From JAJAZB01 sp964244295 (GTDB lineage: Bacteria > Bacteroidota > Bacteroidia > Cytophagales > Spirosomataceae): DNA of 64,000 nucleotides. The notes beneath the pieces were generated by a model, which was given only the letters and a program-made list of their open reading frames with translations, was not told the origin of the DNA and did no database searches. Numbering within the stretch: position 1 is the stretch's first letter; each line of letters begins with the position of its first letter. The stretch covers positions 1-64,000 of the forward strand of contig CAXTIG010000041.1 in NCBI GenBank assembly GCA_964244295.1. Reading direction: 5' to 3'. Of the stretch, positions 1 to 10,100 are shown piece after piece. The translations under genes and the position numbers were made by a program.

Positions 1-57
1 GGGCTGTGGAACTTCTATAAAGCGTTCTGAAAATCAGGACGCAACAACTCTAATAGA

Positions 58-630
58 TTGAGTAATTACCTGGAAATCATTCCCGATAACTTTGTTGCAT
101 TTAAAGAGACGTTATTATATACCAGAATTGAATTCTTCATATCAGCGTATAAAGTTGCCAGAATGTTTCGTGATGAAGAGGAGAAAGGTAACGCCTCACT
201 TGGGCAGACTATGCGTTTTGCTTTTCAGAATTATATATTATTCTCGAAGGCGCACCCCAAATTTATTGAAGATATAGAAGGTCTTGGTGAGGAAATTTCT
301 GAAAAAGACCTATCTACTTTAGACGCCTATATAGAGACAATTGAGCTTTTGAAGAACGAGTACATGAAAACACCAAAGAACAATCGTGAGGGCGTAGAAA
401 ACTCCGATGGAATATTATTTGAAATATACAATGAAGTGTTCGAGGATTTGTTTCCTAACGCTTCATACTATTCAAAATGTGTAATGACAGGATTCGTAAT
501 GGCCCAACTTGGTCTAATTGACAGCGAAGAAAAGTACTTGGATAAATCTAGAAATAAGATGCTTTACAGACGCTATTTGGGTAACTACGTTCAAAACAGG
601 CTTGAGCACAGTAAGTACCACCAGCGATGA
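58..630 (+). CDS. Hypothetical protein of the left-end element
   Basis: I do not recognise this protein of about 190 residues. It is acidic, predicted mostly helical, and shows no signal peptide, membrane segment or catalytic motif. The start is uncertain: TTG at 58 is the only conventional start close to the preceding in-frame stop at 28-30. Bases 1-30 read as the open tail of another gene (ending LWNFYKAF, then TGA), so this gene probably follows it in an operon cut by the window edge. A hairpin at 645-671 follows the stop. The DNA is AT-richer than the core genes to the right, in keeping with acquired DNA. Confidence 0.55.
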   Translation: MSNYLEIIPDNFVAFKETLLYTRIEFFISAYKVARMFRDEEEKGNASLGQTMRFAFQNYILFSKAHPKFIEDIEGLGEEISEKDLSTLDAYIETIELLKNEYMKTPKNNREGVENSDGILFEIYNEVFEDLFPNASYYSKCVMTGFVMAQLGLIDSEEKYLDKSRNKMLYRRYLGNYVQNRLEHSKYHQR

Positions 631-644
631 GTAAGCCCATACCA

Positions 645-671
645 GTAGTATTTATTCTTTTAAAATACTAC
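645..671 (+). terminator. Hairpin after the first gene
   Basis: GTAGTATTT (645-653) pairs with AAATACTAC (663-671) around a T-rich loop. It lies 15 bases after the stop of the preceding gene and before the promoter-like TAATCTTTG at 694-702, so it probably ends the upstream transcript. Confidence 0.45.
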
Positions 672-729
672 CGACTTTCAGAGTAGGCCCGACTAATCTT
701 TGCCCTGCATTAAACACATACGGTCTAAA

Positions 730-1053
730 ATGAACCAGTACACATCACACGGGAAAGGGATTGGCGGTAGTGCTGAAGTCCCTCAAAGCGAGCTTATTAC
801 GCTCATTATTGAACTTCGTGATCAAGTAAAGGAGCTAAAGGCCCAACTTACGGGGCAGTCGAATCTGGGTGGCTACATTCCCGAAGAAGAAGCGATGAAT
901 CGCTTTGGGAGGAAAAGAACATGGTTCTGGCGAATTCGCTCAGAGGGCAAGGTGGAATACTCGAAAGTGGGTAACCGGGTATTCTATCACGAAGAAAGCC
1001 TCATCAAACTCATTGACAAACACGCTTTTAAAACCCGAAAACGTATGCTATAA
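730..1053 (+). CDS. Helix-turn-helix (excisionase-like) DNA-binding protein
   Basis: A protein of 107 residues from ATG 730. The frame is open from a TTG at 700, but that TTG lies inside a promoter-like TAATCTTTG (694-702), so I prefer 730. The N-terminus has a short helix (LIIELRDQVKELKAQL) that may dimerise. It is followed by a MerR/excisionase-type fold: a segment like YIPEEEAMNRFGRKRTWFWR, then the wing-like KVGNRVFYHEESLIKLID. Such HTH_17 proteins are common in Bacteroidota mobile elements as excisionases or regulators. The role here, element excision or control, is inferred from family and context. Confidence 0.7.
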   Translation: MNQYTSHGKGIGGSAEVPQSELITLIIELRDQVKELKAQLTGQSNLGGYIPEEEAMNRFGRKRTWFWRIRSEGKVEYSKVGNRVFYHEESLIKLIDKHAFKTRKRML

Positions 1054-1083
1054 AAAACTAGTCCCCCTTTCCCTCCTAACAAA

Positions 1084-1112
1084 GTAGCCACTCCGCAAGG
1101 CGGAGTGGCTAC
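1084..1112. repeat. Perfect 13-bp hairpin just before the next gene
   Basis: GTAGCCACTCCGC, a 3-base loop (AAG), then the exact reverse complement. It ends 15 bases before the ATG at 1128. No T-run follows it on the + strand, so it is not a clear intrinsic terminator. It could separate the HTH gene from the next operon or affect translation initiation. Confidence 0.5.
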
Positions 1113-1127
1113 CTAAAAACTACAATA

Positions 1128-1625
1128 ATGACACAAACATCCGAATTTGCGGGGCTTCACGCAAGCCCTGCCGGGGAAAACTTTGTCCTTCCCCACACGA
1201 GAATCCATAACTCGTTCCTACGCCAGAACGCCAACATCCTGGTGGACGCCCACTTCCAGCGCGAAATTGAAAGGTTAGAGACCTACTTGACTGCGCTCCG
1301 GGCAAAGCGTGATGCCGTGCAACAAGTTGTTGATGATTATGCCGAGCATTGGCTGGATAGTGCTACTCCTGGAACAGAGCTTGACCCTGAGTTGGGCACC
1401 TATCGCTCGTTCTCAGAAATTCTTGAGGAAGCACTTAACCTGGGAGAAGGAACCCTTGGTTTATGTACCTGGATGGCTTGTCAATGTACATTTCGCCTGC
1501 AAATGGACATTGACCGCTATTTAGAACTCGATGTTCTACGAGGCGAAAATCAACGGCTAACTCGCTTGTTAGACCTGACGGACATGGCTCTCATCAACGT
1601 CGGGAAAACCAAGTTTGCTAAGTGA
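1128..1625 (+). CDS. Hypothetical helical protein coupled to DUF3987 gene
   Basis: An unknown protein of 165 residues. After an N-terminal segment with little predicted structure, residues 40-75 are strongly helical and probably coiled coil (HFQREIERLETYLTALRAK), and the C-terminus is also helical. The stop TGA (1623-1625) overlaps the GTG start of the next gene (GTGA), so the two are translationally coupled and probably act together. Small accessory proteins beside DUF3987 genes are common in Bacteroidota mobile elements, but no function can be assigned. Confidence 0.6.
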   Translation: MTQTSEFAGLHASPAGENFVLPHTRIHNSFLRQNANILVDAHFQREIERLETYLTALRAKRDAVQQVVDDYAEHWLDSATPGTELDPELGTYRSFSEILEEALNLGEGTLGLCTWMACQCTFRLQMDIDRYLELDVLRGENQRLTRLLDLTDMALINVGKTKFAK

Positions 1626-3025
1626 AACTTCCCCCGCTTTCTGCACTTCTGCCCACTGGCCAGGCCAGCGGAAGAACTCTCAAGTCGGACGGGCACGTGG
1701 CCGCTTCCTCAATTAGTGAACTCGAAGACGAACTTGCCCGCCGCCGGGTACGGCCTCCCTTTCCGCTCGACGTATTCCCACGAGCGTTCAAGCCGTTGAT
1801 TGCTGACATGATTGAAAAATTGGAAGTCGATCGGGGCTTCGTCGGCGCGGCCATTCTGCAAGCAGCCGCTTCAGCCATTGGTGCAGGTCTGCGAGTGGTT
1901 ACCGGCCCTTTCGAGGGACCGGTCAACCTGTGGACATGTACTGTTGGGCTAACATCCTCGGGCAAGTCGGTAGGGCAGAAGATTCTATACCGTCCCTTGC
2001 AAAAAATTCAGGCTGAACTTGACCAAGAATATATGGCCAAGTTGGGCGATGAGATGGATATGATTAGCGAAGGCCCCCGATCCATCCGTAAGGTTCGTTT
2101 CATTAAGGACATAACCTTTGAGAGCCTTACCAAAGACGTGTTTCCTCACAACTTCAACGGGGTGACTAAGTACGAAGACGAGTTGATCAAGTGGCTCGAC
2201 GATATGGACCGTTACCGTTCGGGCAAAAGTGAGCAAGCCTTCTGGACAGCGGTGTATGATGCTTCAGATAATTACTCACTTCAAAGGGCCGGGGGCAAGG
2301 TCTTTATCATTGAACACAAGCATTTGGTGGGTAATGTTACAGGCACTACCCAGCGAAAGGTACTACACCGATTCTATGGCGACGGGCGTATCGATACGGG
2401 TTTCACGTTCCGTTTTTTGTTCGTACTAGCCCAGGAAGACCGTGTTACCGACCCAGATTTAGAGTACCGACTTCCGGAGGAATCACTTACACCTTATTCC
2501 CGGACTATCCACACGCTCTGTGAACAGTTTGAGTTACCCGACCGCATTGCTGAGCCGCGCCTTTGGATTGTGGACCCTGTTGGCCTTCGGCAACTCAAAG
2601 CCTGGCAGTCAATGCAATCCCGGAAGATCAATGAACTGGCTTACGGGCCTGAGAAGGAAGTTCGTAGCGGAATCTTCGGTAAAGTGAAGATTTACGTCTC
2701 ACGTTTCGCGGCAATCCTGAAAGCCCTGCACATGGTCTCGGAGGGCCGGGACGTGTGGGAAGCTAATGCTATTGAATCTGATTTCGTTACGATGGCCCTT
2801 CAACTGGCTGATTACTTCATGGCAAGCAACTGGGAGGCTTATACGGTGGCCTACGGCAGCCGCACGGCCCCCGCCGAAATAATGGAATTTCTGGGGATGC
2901 TCAAAGCCTGCCACTACAACCAGAGCGATCTGGCTAAGCGCCTCAAGCAAAGTCGTCAAAACGTCAACAAGCGGTACAAGGAATACAGCCGCGACTATCC
3001 CGACTTGTTTAACGCCAGAAAATGA
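1622..3025 (+). CDS. DUF3987-type P-loop protein of a mobile element
   Basis: A protein of 467 residues starting at GTG 1622, coupled to the preceding gene. Residues 70-120 carry an alanine-rich helix followed by GLTSSGKS, a degenerate Walker A motif. The acidic segment KYEDELIKWLDDMDRY and the QAFWTAVYDASDNYSLQRAGG segment resemble DUF3987 proteins, a helicase/primase-like family found in plasmids, prophages and integrative elements. The C-terminus (NQSDLAKRLKQSRQNVNKRY) looks like a helix-turn-helix. A role in element replication is inferred from family and from the iteron-like repeats that begin at its 3' end. Confidence 0.75.
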   Translation: MKLPPLSALLPTGQASGRTLKSDGHVAASSISELEDELARRRVRPPFPLDVFPRAFKPLIADMIEKLEVDRGFVGAAILQAAASAIGAGLRVVTGPFEGPVNLWTCTVGLTSSGKSVGQKILYRPLQKIQAELDQEYMAKLGDEMDMISEGPRSIRKVRFIKDITFESLTKDVFPHNFNGVTKYEDELIKWLDDMDRYRSGKSEQAFWTAVYDASDNYSLQRAGGKVFIIEHKHLVGNVTGTTQRKVLHRFYGDGRIDTGFTFRFLFVLAQEDRVTDPDLEYRLPEESLTPYSRTIHTLCEQFELPDRIAEPRLWIVDPVGLRQLKAWQSMQSRKINELAYGPEKEVRSGIFGKVKIYVSRFAAILKALHMVSEGRDVWEANAIESDFVTMALQLADYFMASNWEAYTVAYGSRTAPAEIMEFLGMLKACHYNQSDLAKRLKQSRQNVNKRYKEYSRDYPDLFNARK

Positions 3026-3243
3026 GTGTTGTAGTGGTTGACATGAAAATGAGGCGTTTTCTAAGGTATTGCCTTAAAAGCCAACAATTTACGTGTCAAC
3101 CAACTGTCAACTTTTGTCAACTAACTCAGTCTCAAACAATATGCAAAATCCTGAAAAACAGAGCATTATGCTTGCGATTTGTCAACCCGATTTGGTTGAC
3201 ACGAGTTGACACGATGTCAACCAATGTCAACCAACATGGTTGA
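3022..3243 (+). CDS. Doubtful small ORF within the iteron-like repeats
   Basis: This frame starts with ATGA overlapping the stop of the DUF3987 gene, which suggests coupling. However, most of its 73 codons run through the TGTCAAC/GTTGACA repeat cluster, and its composition (many N, Q, T, V) reflects those repeats. It could be a real leader-like peptide or only an open frame through a replication or partition site. I favour the second. Confidence 0.2.
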   Translation: MSVVVVDMKMRRFLRYCLKSQQFTCQPTVNFCQLTQSQTICKILKNRALCLRFVNPIWLTRVDTMSTNVNQHG

Positions 3244-3379
3244 CATTGTAGGTCACCTAACTGATTGTAAAACAGCAAATTAGAAAAGTAAAAAGTTCGT
3301 TCAGTTGACAGTAAGTTGACACGTAAAACATTGATAATGATGGGATTAAATGGGAAAAGCGCCCCTTTTTTGTCAACTG
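3037..3379. repeat. Iteron-like cluster of 13 TGTCAAC/GTTGACA heptamers
   Basis: Copies begin at 3037, 3094, 3105, 3115, 3180, 3195, 3205, 3215, 3225, 3239, 3304, 3315 and 3373, in both orientations. Within sub-clusters the spacing is 10 or 11 bases (3094/3105/3115; 3195/3205/3215/3225; 3304/3315), so sites fall on one face of the helix. This is the layout of plasmid iterons, partition sites or multi-site operators. The interval 3026-3419 has no convincing gene. Confidence 0.8.
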
Positions 3380-3419
3380 CTACCATCACGCTTTTTCCAC
3401 TGTCTTTCTTTCCGAAATT

Positions 3420-4052
3420 ATGAAAACAGAAAAAACATGCCCGCACTGCGGGAGCGTCTACGAGGGGCGCAGTAACCAACGGTATTGTTCGTCTCGGTGC
3501 AAAGGGGCGGCTTTTCGCGAAGGAACTGTCGTCACTACAGCGGAGAAGCGTGAATCAGACGAAAGCTTGGCGGTTCTTGTGCCGTACCGAAGTAAAGTTG
3601 ACGAAACGAGCCTAAAACTTTTCGGCTTGCGGCTGGATAGCGCCGAAAGGATGAGGCAGATGGAATTGGAAGAGTTGGATCGCCAGCGTCGTTTTGAGGC
3701 CGAGCAACAGGAGAGGAACTTCCAGCGTGAGCAGGAACGGGAGTCCCGACAAGCTACTGCGCAGAAAGCCGAACTTCAACAGGAGCGAACGACATTGGAA
3801 GAGAAGTTACGAAGCTTTGAAGTGTTGTTAGCTAAGCCAACCCTTCAGCCTCATACAGAGGAGGAAGCTGATGAGGAAGAACCAGAAGCAGAATTGAGCG
3901 AAACCGGAATAAGTCCGTGGTGGTGGGTAGTGGGGGGCTTGGCGTTACTGGCGATGCTGAATAACAGTCAACCCAAGACTACCCCAGTACCACAAAAAAG
4001 GGACGAAGGTGGTTTTCCGCCGCCAAATAAACCGGGTGGAAACGGTTTGTAA
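3420..4052 (+). CDS. Zinc-ribbon, coiled-coil, membrane-anchored protein
   Basis: A protein of 210 residues. Residues 7-27 form a zinc ribbon (CPHCGSVYEG...RYCSSRC), as in DUF2116-like proteins. Residues 75-135 are a charged coiled coil rich in E, Q and R. Residues around 161-180 (WWWVVGGLALLAML) are one membrane helix, and the tail is proline/glycine-rich. The combination suggests a membrane-tethered protein with a nucleic-acid- or metal-binding head. The gene sits between the iteron-like cluster and the palindrome block, so a role in partition or conjugation of the element is possible but unproven. Confidence 0.6.
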   Translation: MKTEKTCPHCGSVYEGRSNQRYCSSRCKGAAFREGTVVTTAEKRESDESLAVLVPYRSKVDETSLKLFGLRLDSAERMRQMELEELDRQRRFEAEQQERNFQREQERESRQATAQKAELQQERTTLEEKLRSFEVLLAKPTLQPHTEEEADEEEPEAELSETGISPWWWVVGGLALLAMLNNSQPKTTPVPQKRDEGGFPPPNKPGGNGL

Positions 4053-4137
4053 ACCGGTTTAGGAACGGTTCGTAAACCGATGATAATTCCAAGAAAACGG
4101 TTCATAAACGGTTTGCAAACCGTTTATGAACCGTTTT
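4041..4137. repeat. GGTTTGTAAACC-type palindromes with a perfect 44-bp palindrome
   Basis: Related palindromic motifs occur at about 4042-4058 (CGGTTTGTAAACCGGTT) and 4066-4079 (ACGGTTCGTAAACC). Bases 4094-4137 are a perfect 44-bp palindrome centred between 4115 and 4116, running from AAAACGG to CCGTTTT. With A-run and T-run ends it could be a bidirectional terminator. It lies 10 bases before the distal end of the CRISPR array and after the last gene of the element. It could also be a protein-binding site related to the iterons. Confidence 0.7.
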
Positions 4138-4147
4138 GCCATTCGAA

Positions 4148-7100
4148 GTTTCAATCCGTCTCACTTCACGGATTCCAGAGAAAGGGGGGGGCGGGAAGCT
4201 CAGCACGCTGATGGGGACGTTGTTTCAATCCGTCTCACTTCACGGATTCCAGAGAAAGCACCGTGCCCCACAGGGGACGGAGCAGGGCCAGGAAGTTTCA
4301 ATCCGTCTCACTTCACGGATTCCAGAGAAAGAACCTGGAAACGCCCTGGCGCACGAGGCCATCAAGGTTTCAATCCGTCTCACTTCACGGATTCCAGAGA
4401 AAGATGACCTGGACACGAAGGGGAACGGTTTGCTGTCCAAGTTTCAATCCGTCTCACTTCACGGATTCCAGAGAAAGCCCATAATTTGGCGGGGACGTCG
4501 CCCGGGGGTGTGAGTTTCAATCCGTCTCACTTCACGGATTCCAGAGAAAGGGGCCAGTGCCGTATTCCGTTCGTGAATAGCGAGTTTGTTTCAATCCGTC
4601 TCACTTCACGGATTCCAGAGAAAGTTCGCCGGGCGGGAAAAGGAGGATGAAGAAGTCGGCGTTTCAATCCGTCTCACTTCACGGATTCCAGAGAAAGTCA
4701 GCCCTGGCTCGCCCCCGAAAGCGGCAGGCTGAGGTTTCAATCCGTCTCACTTCACGGATTCCAGAGAAAGGGTCGATGGCGGCGGGTGGCGCTCATCGCG
4801 GTAGGTTGCTGTTTCAATCCGTCTCACTTCACGGATTCCAGAGAAAGAGTTTCCGAACCGACGAAGGCGAAGTAATTCAGCCCGTTTCAATCCGTCTCAC
4901 TTCACGGATTCCAGAGAAAGGAGGATAAAACCTCGCACACGACCAAAGAACAGAAGGTTTCAATCCGTCTCACTTCACGGATTCCAGAGAAAGAGAGGTA
5001 ACACAAACCTCCGTTCCCCTCAAACTGGAGTTTCAATCCGTCTCACTTCACGGATTCCAGAGAAAGAACTAACCTACGATGAGGCCGGTATCCCCAATGG
5101 CAAGTTTCAATCCGTCTCACTTCACGGATTCCAGAGAAAGGTCTAAGCGATTTACCGGCAAATTTTACCTGTTCTTGTTTCAATCCGTCTCACTTCACGG
5201 ATTCCAGAGAAAGCCAACGGTGGTGGCCCAGCGCCGACGCGAGTTTGAGAGTTTCAATCCGTCTCACTTCACGGATTCCAGAGAAAGTAACCTTTCAGGA
5301 ATTGGGTGGCCGCTTTCCAGGCGTGTTTCAATCCGTCTCACTTCACGGATTCCAGAGAAAGTGAAAATCCAAATTTTATAGTTTTGTCTCGATAATTGTT
5401 TCAATCCGTCTCACTTCACGGATTCCAGAGAAAGTACTCCGCCATGACCAAGACCAGCCTCCTCGCCTGGTGGTTTCAATCCGTCTCACTTCACGGATTC
5501 CAGAGAAAGCTTTTTTATGTTCTGGTTTGTGGACATGGTGTTAATAGGTTTCAATCCGTCTCACTTCACGGATTCCAGAGAAAGAGTCGATTTGCTGCAA
5601 TTCGGCCTTCAATTTTTCAAGTTTCAATCCGTCTCACTTCACGGATTCCAGAGAAAGAGCAAATGCTCCTGCAACGCCAGCTTAACCATTGGTGTTTCAA
5701 TCCGTCTCACTTCACGGATTCCAGAGAAAGGGCTACGGCCCAGCTTTGGGCCGGGTCGAGGGTTTGGGTTTCAATCCGTCTCACTTCACGGATTCCAGAG
5801 AAAGAATTTCAGATCGTCGTTGATGCTGAGGCTAATGTCGGTTTCAATCCGTCTCACTTCACGGATTCCAGAGAAAGAACGGCACCACGCAGGCCACCGA
5901 TTTGCAATGGGAGTTTCAATCCGTCTCACTTCACGGATTCCAGAGAAAGTTCGAAACGACTAAATCTTCTTCGGTTTCCACTCCGTTTCAATCCGTCTCA
6001 CTTCACGGATTCCAGAGAAAGTTTCAACGTCGGAGTAAATCCGGCGACCTCCCCAGTTGGTTTCAATCCGTCTCACTTCACGGATTCCAGAGAAAGCCCA
6101 CGACGTGAAACTGCACAAGCCCTATTTTGAGAGTTTCAATCCGTCTCACTTCACGGATTCCAGAGAAAGCCGTACCGCCCGACTGCATCCGGGTCGTGCC
6201 GGAGCGTTTCAATCCGTCTCACTTCACGGATTCCAGAGAAAGGGCCCACGACGTGAAACTGCACAAGCCCTATTTTGAGAGTTTCAATCCGTCTCACTTC
6301 ACGGATTCCAGAGAAAGTTTCGGTGAAAATCTCGGTCAGGCGGGTGCCTTCGGGTTTCAATCCGTCTCACTTCACGGATTCCAGAGAAAGTGGCCGTGAA
6401 GCGCTTTTTTTGGAATCCCATTGGGTTTGTTTCAATCCGTCTCACTTCACGGATTCCAGAGAAAGCACCCCGCCCCCTCCCGGATGGGAGGGGGCTTTTC
6501 CGTTTCAATCCGTCTCACTTCACGGATTCCAGAGAAAGGGCCCCGACATCATCGGGGCCGTTTGCTTTGTTCACCGTTTCAATCCGTCTCACTTCACGGA
6601 TTCCAGAGAAAGCACCCCGCCCCCTCCCGGATGGGAGGGGGCTTTTCCGTTTCAATCCGTCTCACTTCACGGATTCCAGAGAAAGCTGCTCTCGCCGTCC
6701 TCCGTGAATGGTCACCTATTCGGTTTCAATCCGTCTCACTTCACGGATTCCAGAGAAAGCAGCACCGAATCGCGCCGCCTCGACAGCACAGTCGAGTTTC
6801 AATCCGTCTCACTTCACGGATTCCAGAGAAAGTCGAACCGCCCGAACGATGGGCACCGATCGAAGGCGGTTTCAATCCGTCTCACTTCACGGATTCCAGA
6901 GAAAGTTTAAAACCACACAAAACCCCCCGATCTGATGGAAGCGTTTCAATCCGTCTCACTTCACGGATTCCAGAGAAAGCGAGGTCTCTCTCCAGTTCCA
7001 GATTGGCGGCGATTTCGTTTCAATCCGTCTCACTTCACGGATTCCAGAGAAAGGGGCAACTCAAGCGGCGAACCTCGCGCTACGTACAGGTTTCAATCCG

Positions 7101-10100
7101 TCTCACTTCACGGATTCCAGAGAAAGAACTGCTGGCGATGGGTTTCACCCAAACGGAAATCAGTTTCAATCCGTCTCACTTCACGGATTCCAGAGAAAGG
7201 TGGCTCGGATGCCCTCAACGTGGCGGCACTGAGCAAGTTTCAATCCGTCTCACTTCACGGATTCCAGAGAAAGCCATGCTGTTCTTTCCTGGCAGTGCCG
7301 GGGATGCGCGTTTCAATCCGTCTCACTTCACGGATTCCAGAGAAAGTCCGGCTGTTACCAGTACCAGCAGCCAGGACAGTAAGGTTTCAATCCGTCTCAC
7401 TTCACGGATTCCAGAGAAAGGAGTTCGACGACGTGGTGCGGGCCAGCCAGAGTGCCTAGTTTCAATCCGTCTCACTTCACGGATTCCAGAGAAAGCGTTC
7501 CAGCCCGTGAAGTCGCAAGGCAAACCGTAGAGTTTCAATCCGTCTCACTTCACGGATTCCAGAGAAAGTCGTAGGTGAGGTCATCCATAAACCAGGGCCT
7601 TTGACGTTTCAATCCGTCTCACTTCACGGATTCCAGAGAAAGAATGTACTCATTTCTGGGATTGATTAGAGGTGGACAAGTTTCAATCCGTCTCACTTCA
7701 CGGATTCCAGAGAAAGCGTACATGGTACCCGCGAGCAGCGTCGGATTGGCGTGTTTCAATCCGTCTCACTTCACGGATTCCAGAGAAAGTCAGTTTCTCC
7801 CCGATGGGCAGCGTGGCGGTTTCGTGTTTCAATCCGTCTCACTTCACGGATTCCAGAGAAAGCGATTGCCGCCCATTTGGGTCGCCCACACCACGCAGGT
7901 TTCAATCCGTCTCACTTCACGGATTCCAGAGAAAGTCTATACAAGTTGAAATCAGGGAATTTGGTGAGAAGGTTTCAATCCGTCTCACTTCACGGATTCC
8001 AGAGAAAGACCCATCACCTCCGATTTCGTGATCAACCGGAAGGGTTTCAATCCGTCTCACTTCACGGATTCCAGAGAAAGTAACGATGGAAGCCAAACTA
8101 AAGCAGCCAAAGTAGCTGTTTCAATCCGTCTCACTTCACGGATTCCAGAGAAAGACGTAAAGGCGTTAAATACCGCCGTCAGGAACTGGTGTTTCAATCC
8201 GTCTCACTTCACGGATTCCAGAGAAAGGTTCAGGCGTCAGCCGTACATTCGCATCGGATAGAAGTTTCAATCCGTCTCACTTCACGGATTCCAGAGAAAG
8301 TTTGTGACCCGCTTGTGCGCCTTCTAAAAAAATAATTATTTCACCGTTTCAATCCGTCTCACTTCACGGATTCCAGAGAAAGGAAAACTGTAAACCTGCT
8401 GAAAATGGATAAGTGCGGTTTCAATCCGTCTCACTTCACGGATTCCAGAGAAAGCAAAGTACACCCCACGGGGGGGGGCTGTTCTTGAATGTTTCAATCC
8501 GTCTCACTTCACGGATTCCAGAGAAAGAATGGCAATCAATCTCAGGAATTCGGCGTATTCTGGGTTTCAATCCGTCTCACTTCACGGATTCCAGAGAAAG
8601 AGTAGTGCTGTACCCCCATCGCCACGCCACTTGACTTGTTTCAATCCGTCTCACTTCACGGATTCCAGAGAAAGAAATTGGTTGTGGAGCAAATGAATGG
8701 CAACTGGCGGAGTTTCAATCCGTCTCACTTCACGGATTCCAGAGAAAGTGAACGGAGTTTAACGGAGGAATTCGAGAAAGGACGGTTTCAATCCGTCTCA
8801 CTTCACGGATTCCAGAGAAAGGGAAGGTGGTTTTTCCGGTAACGCCGTCCTGGAAGAGTTTCAATCCGTCTCACTTCACGGATTCCAGAGAAAGTTCGCG
8901 TTGGAATGCTGCAAAGTGGCCTCGCTGAAAAGTTTCAATCCGTCTCACTTCACGGATTCCAGAGAAAGCGACTGTTTGCCTGGTGCCAACCGCGATCCGG
9001 ATGAGTTTCAATCCGTCTCACTTCACGGATTCCAGAGAAAGGATGCGATTGGGCTTAGTGCCTTCATCTATGGAATGGCGTTTCAATCCGTCTCACTTCA
9101 CGGATTCCAGAGAAAGCTGGATCAGCGCGACCGCGAAGGCAAGCCCCTCAAGTTTCAATCCGTCTCACTTCACGGATTCCAGAGAAAGGAGGATTTCGGG
9201 CGCTTCTTCGGCGATCAGCAGGGCGGTTTCAATCCGTCTCACTTCACGGATTCCAGAGAAAGTGTGGAGTTTGCCATCGGCCCGGAGGTAATTGGTCGGT
9301 TTCAATCCGTCTCACTTCACGGATTCCAGAGAAAGGCTTCAGGAAAAGTGGGTGAAAATTGCCGAGAACAGGTTTCAATCCGTCTCACTTCACGGATTCC
9401 AGAGAAAGATGACCTTGCCGTCGTACTCTCTGGTTTGGATGTCCAGTTTCAATCCGTCTCACTTCACGGATTCCAGAGAAAGCGCTACTACGATGCCACT
9501 TGAAGACGGTAGGTTTATGTTTCAATCCGTCTCACTTCACGGATTCCAGAGAAAGTTTCCCCGCCCCCTCCCGGATGGGAGGGGGCTTTTCCGTTTCAAT
9601 CCGTCTCACTTCACGGATTCCAGAGAAAGGCGAGGTTCGCCGCTTGAGTTGCCCGTGCTGAGGCCGGTTTCAATCCGTCTCACTTCACGGATTCCAGAGA
9701 AAGAGTTTTGAGCAAAAACCGACGCGCTCATAAAGAGCAAGTTTCAATCCGTCTCACTTCACGGATTCCAGAGAAAGATTGCTCGGTACGTTTCTGCACG
9801 GCTGCGGCTTCGAGTTTCAATCCGTCTCACTTCACGGATTCCAGAGAAAGGCCGCGTGCTCAACACCGTGAAGGAATTCGGCTTCTAGTTTCAATCCGTC
9901 TCACTTCACGGATTCCAGAGAAAGCTTTTGTGGCGTTCGTCGCACGTGGCCGAGTTGATGTTTCAATCCGTCTCACTTCACGGATTCCAGAGAAAGGGCG
10001 CAGGCTCAACACCCGCAGGGGCTGCCCGGCATGTTTCAATCCGTCTCACTTCACGGATTCCAGAGAAAGATGAATTGGTAAGGAAAGCGGGCGCGAGCGG

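Noticed and set aside
3132..3479. 115-codon minus-strand open frame over the heptamer cluster
   Set aside because: Its sequence reflects the TGTCAAC repeats and it overlaps the start of the zinc-ribbon gene.
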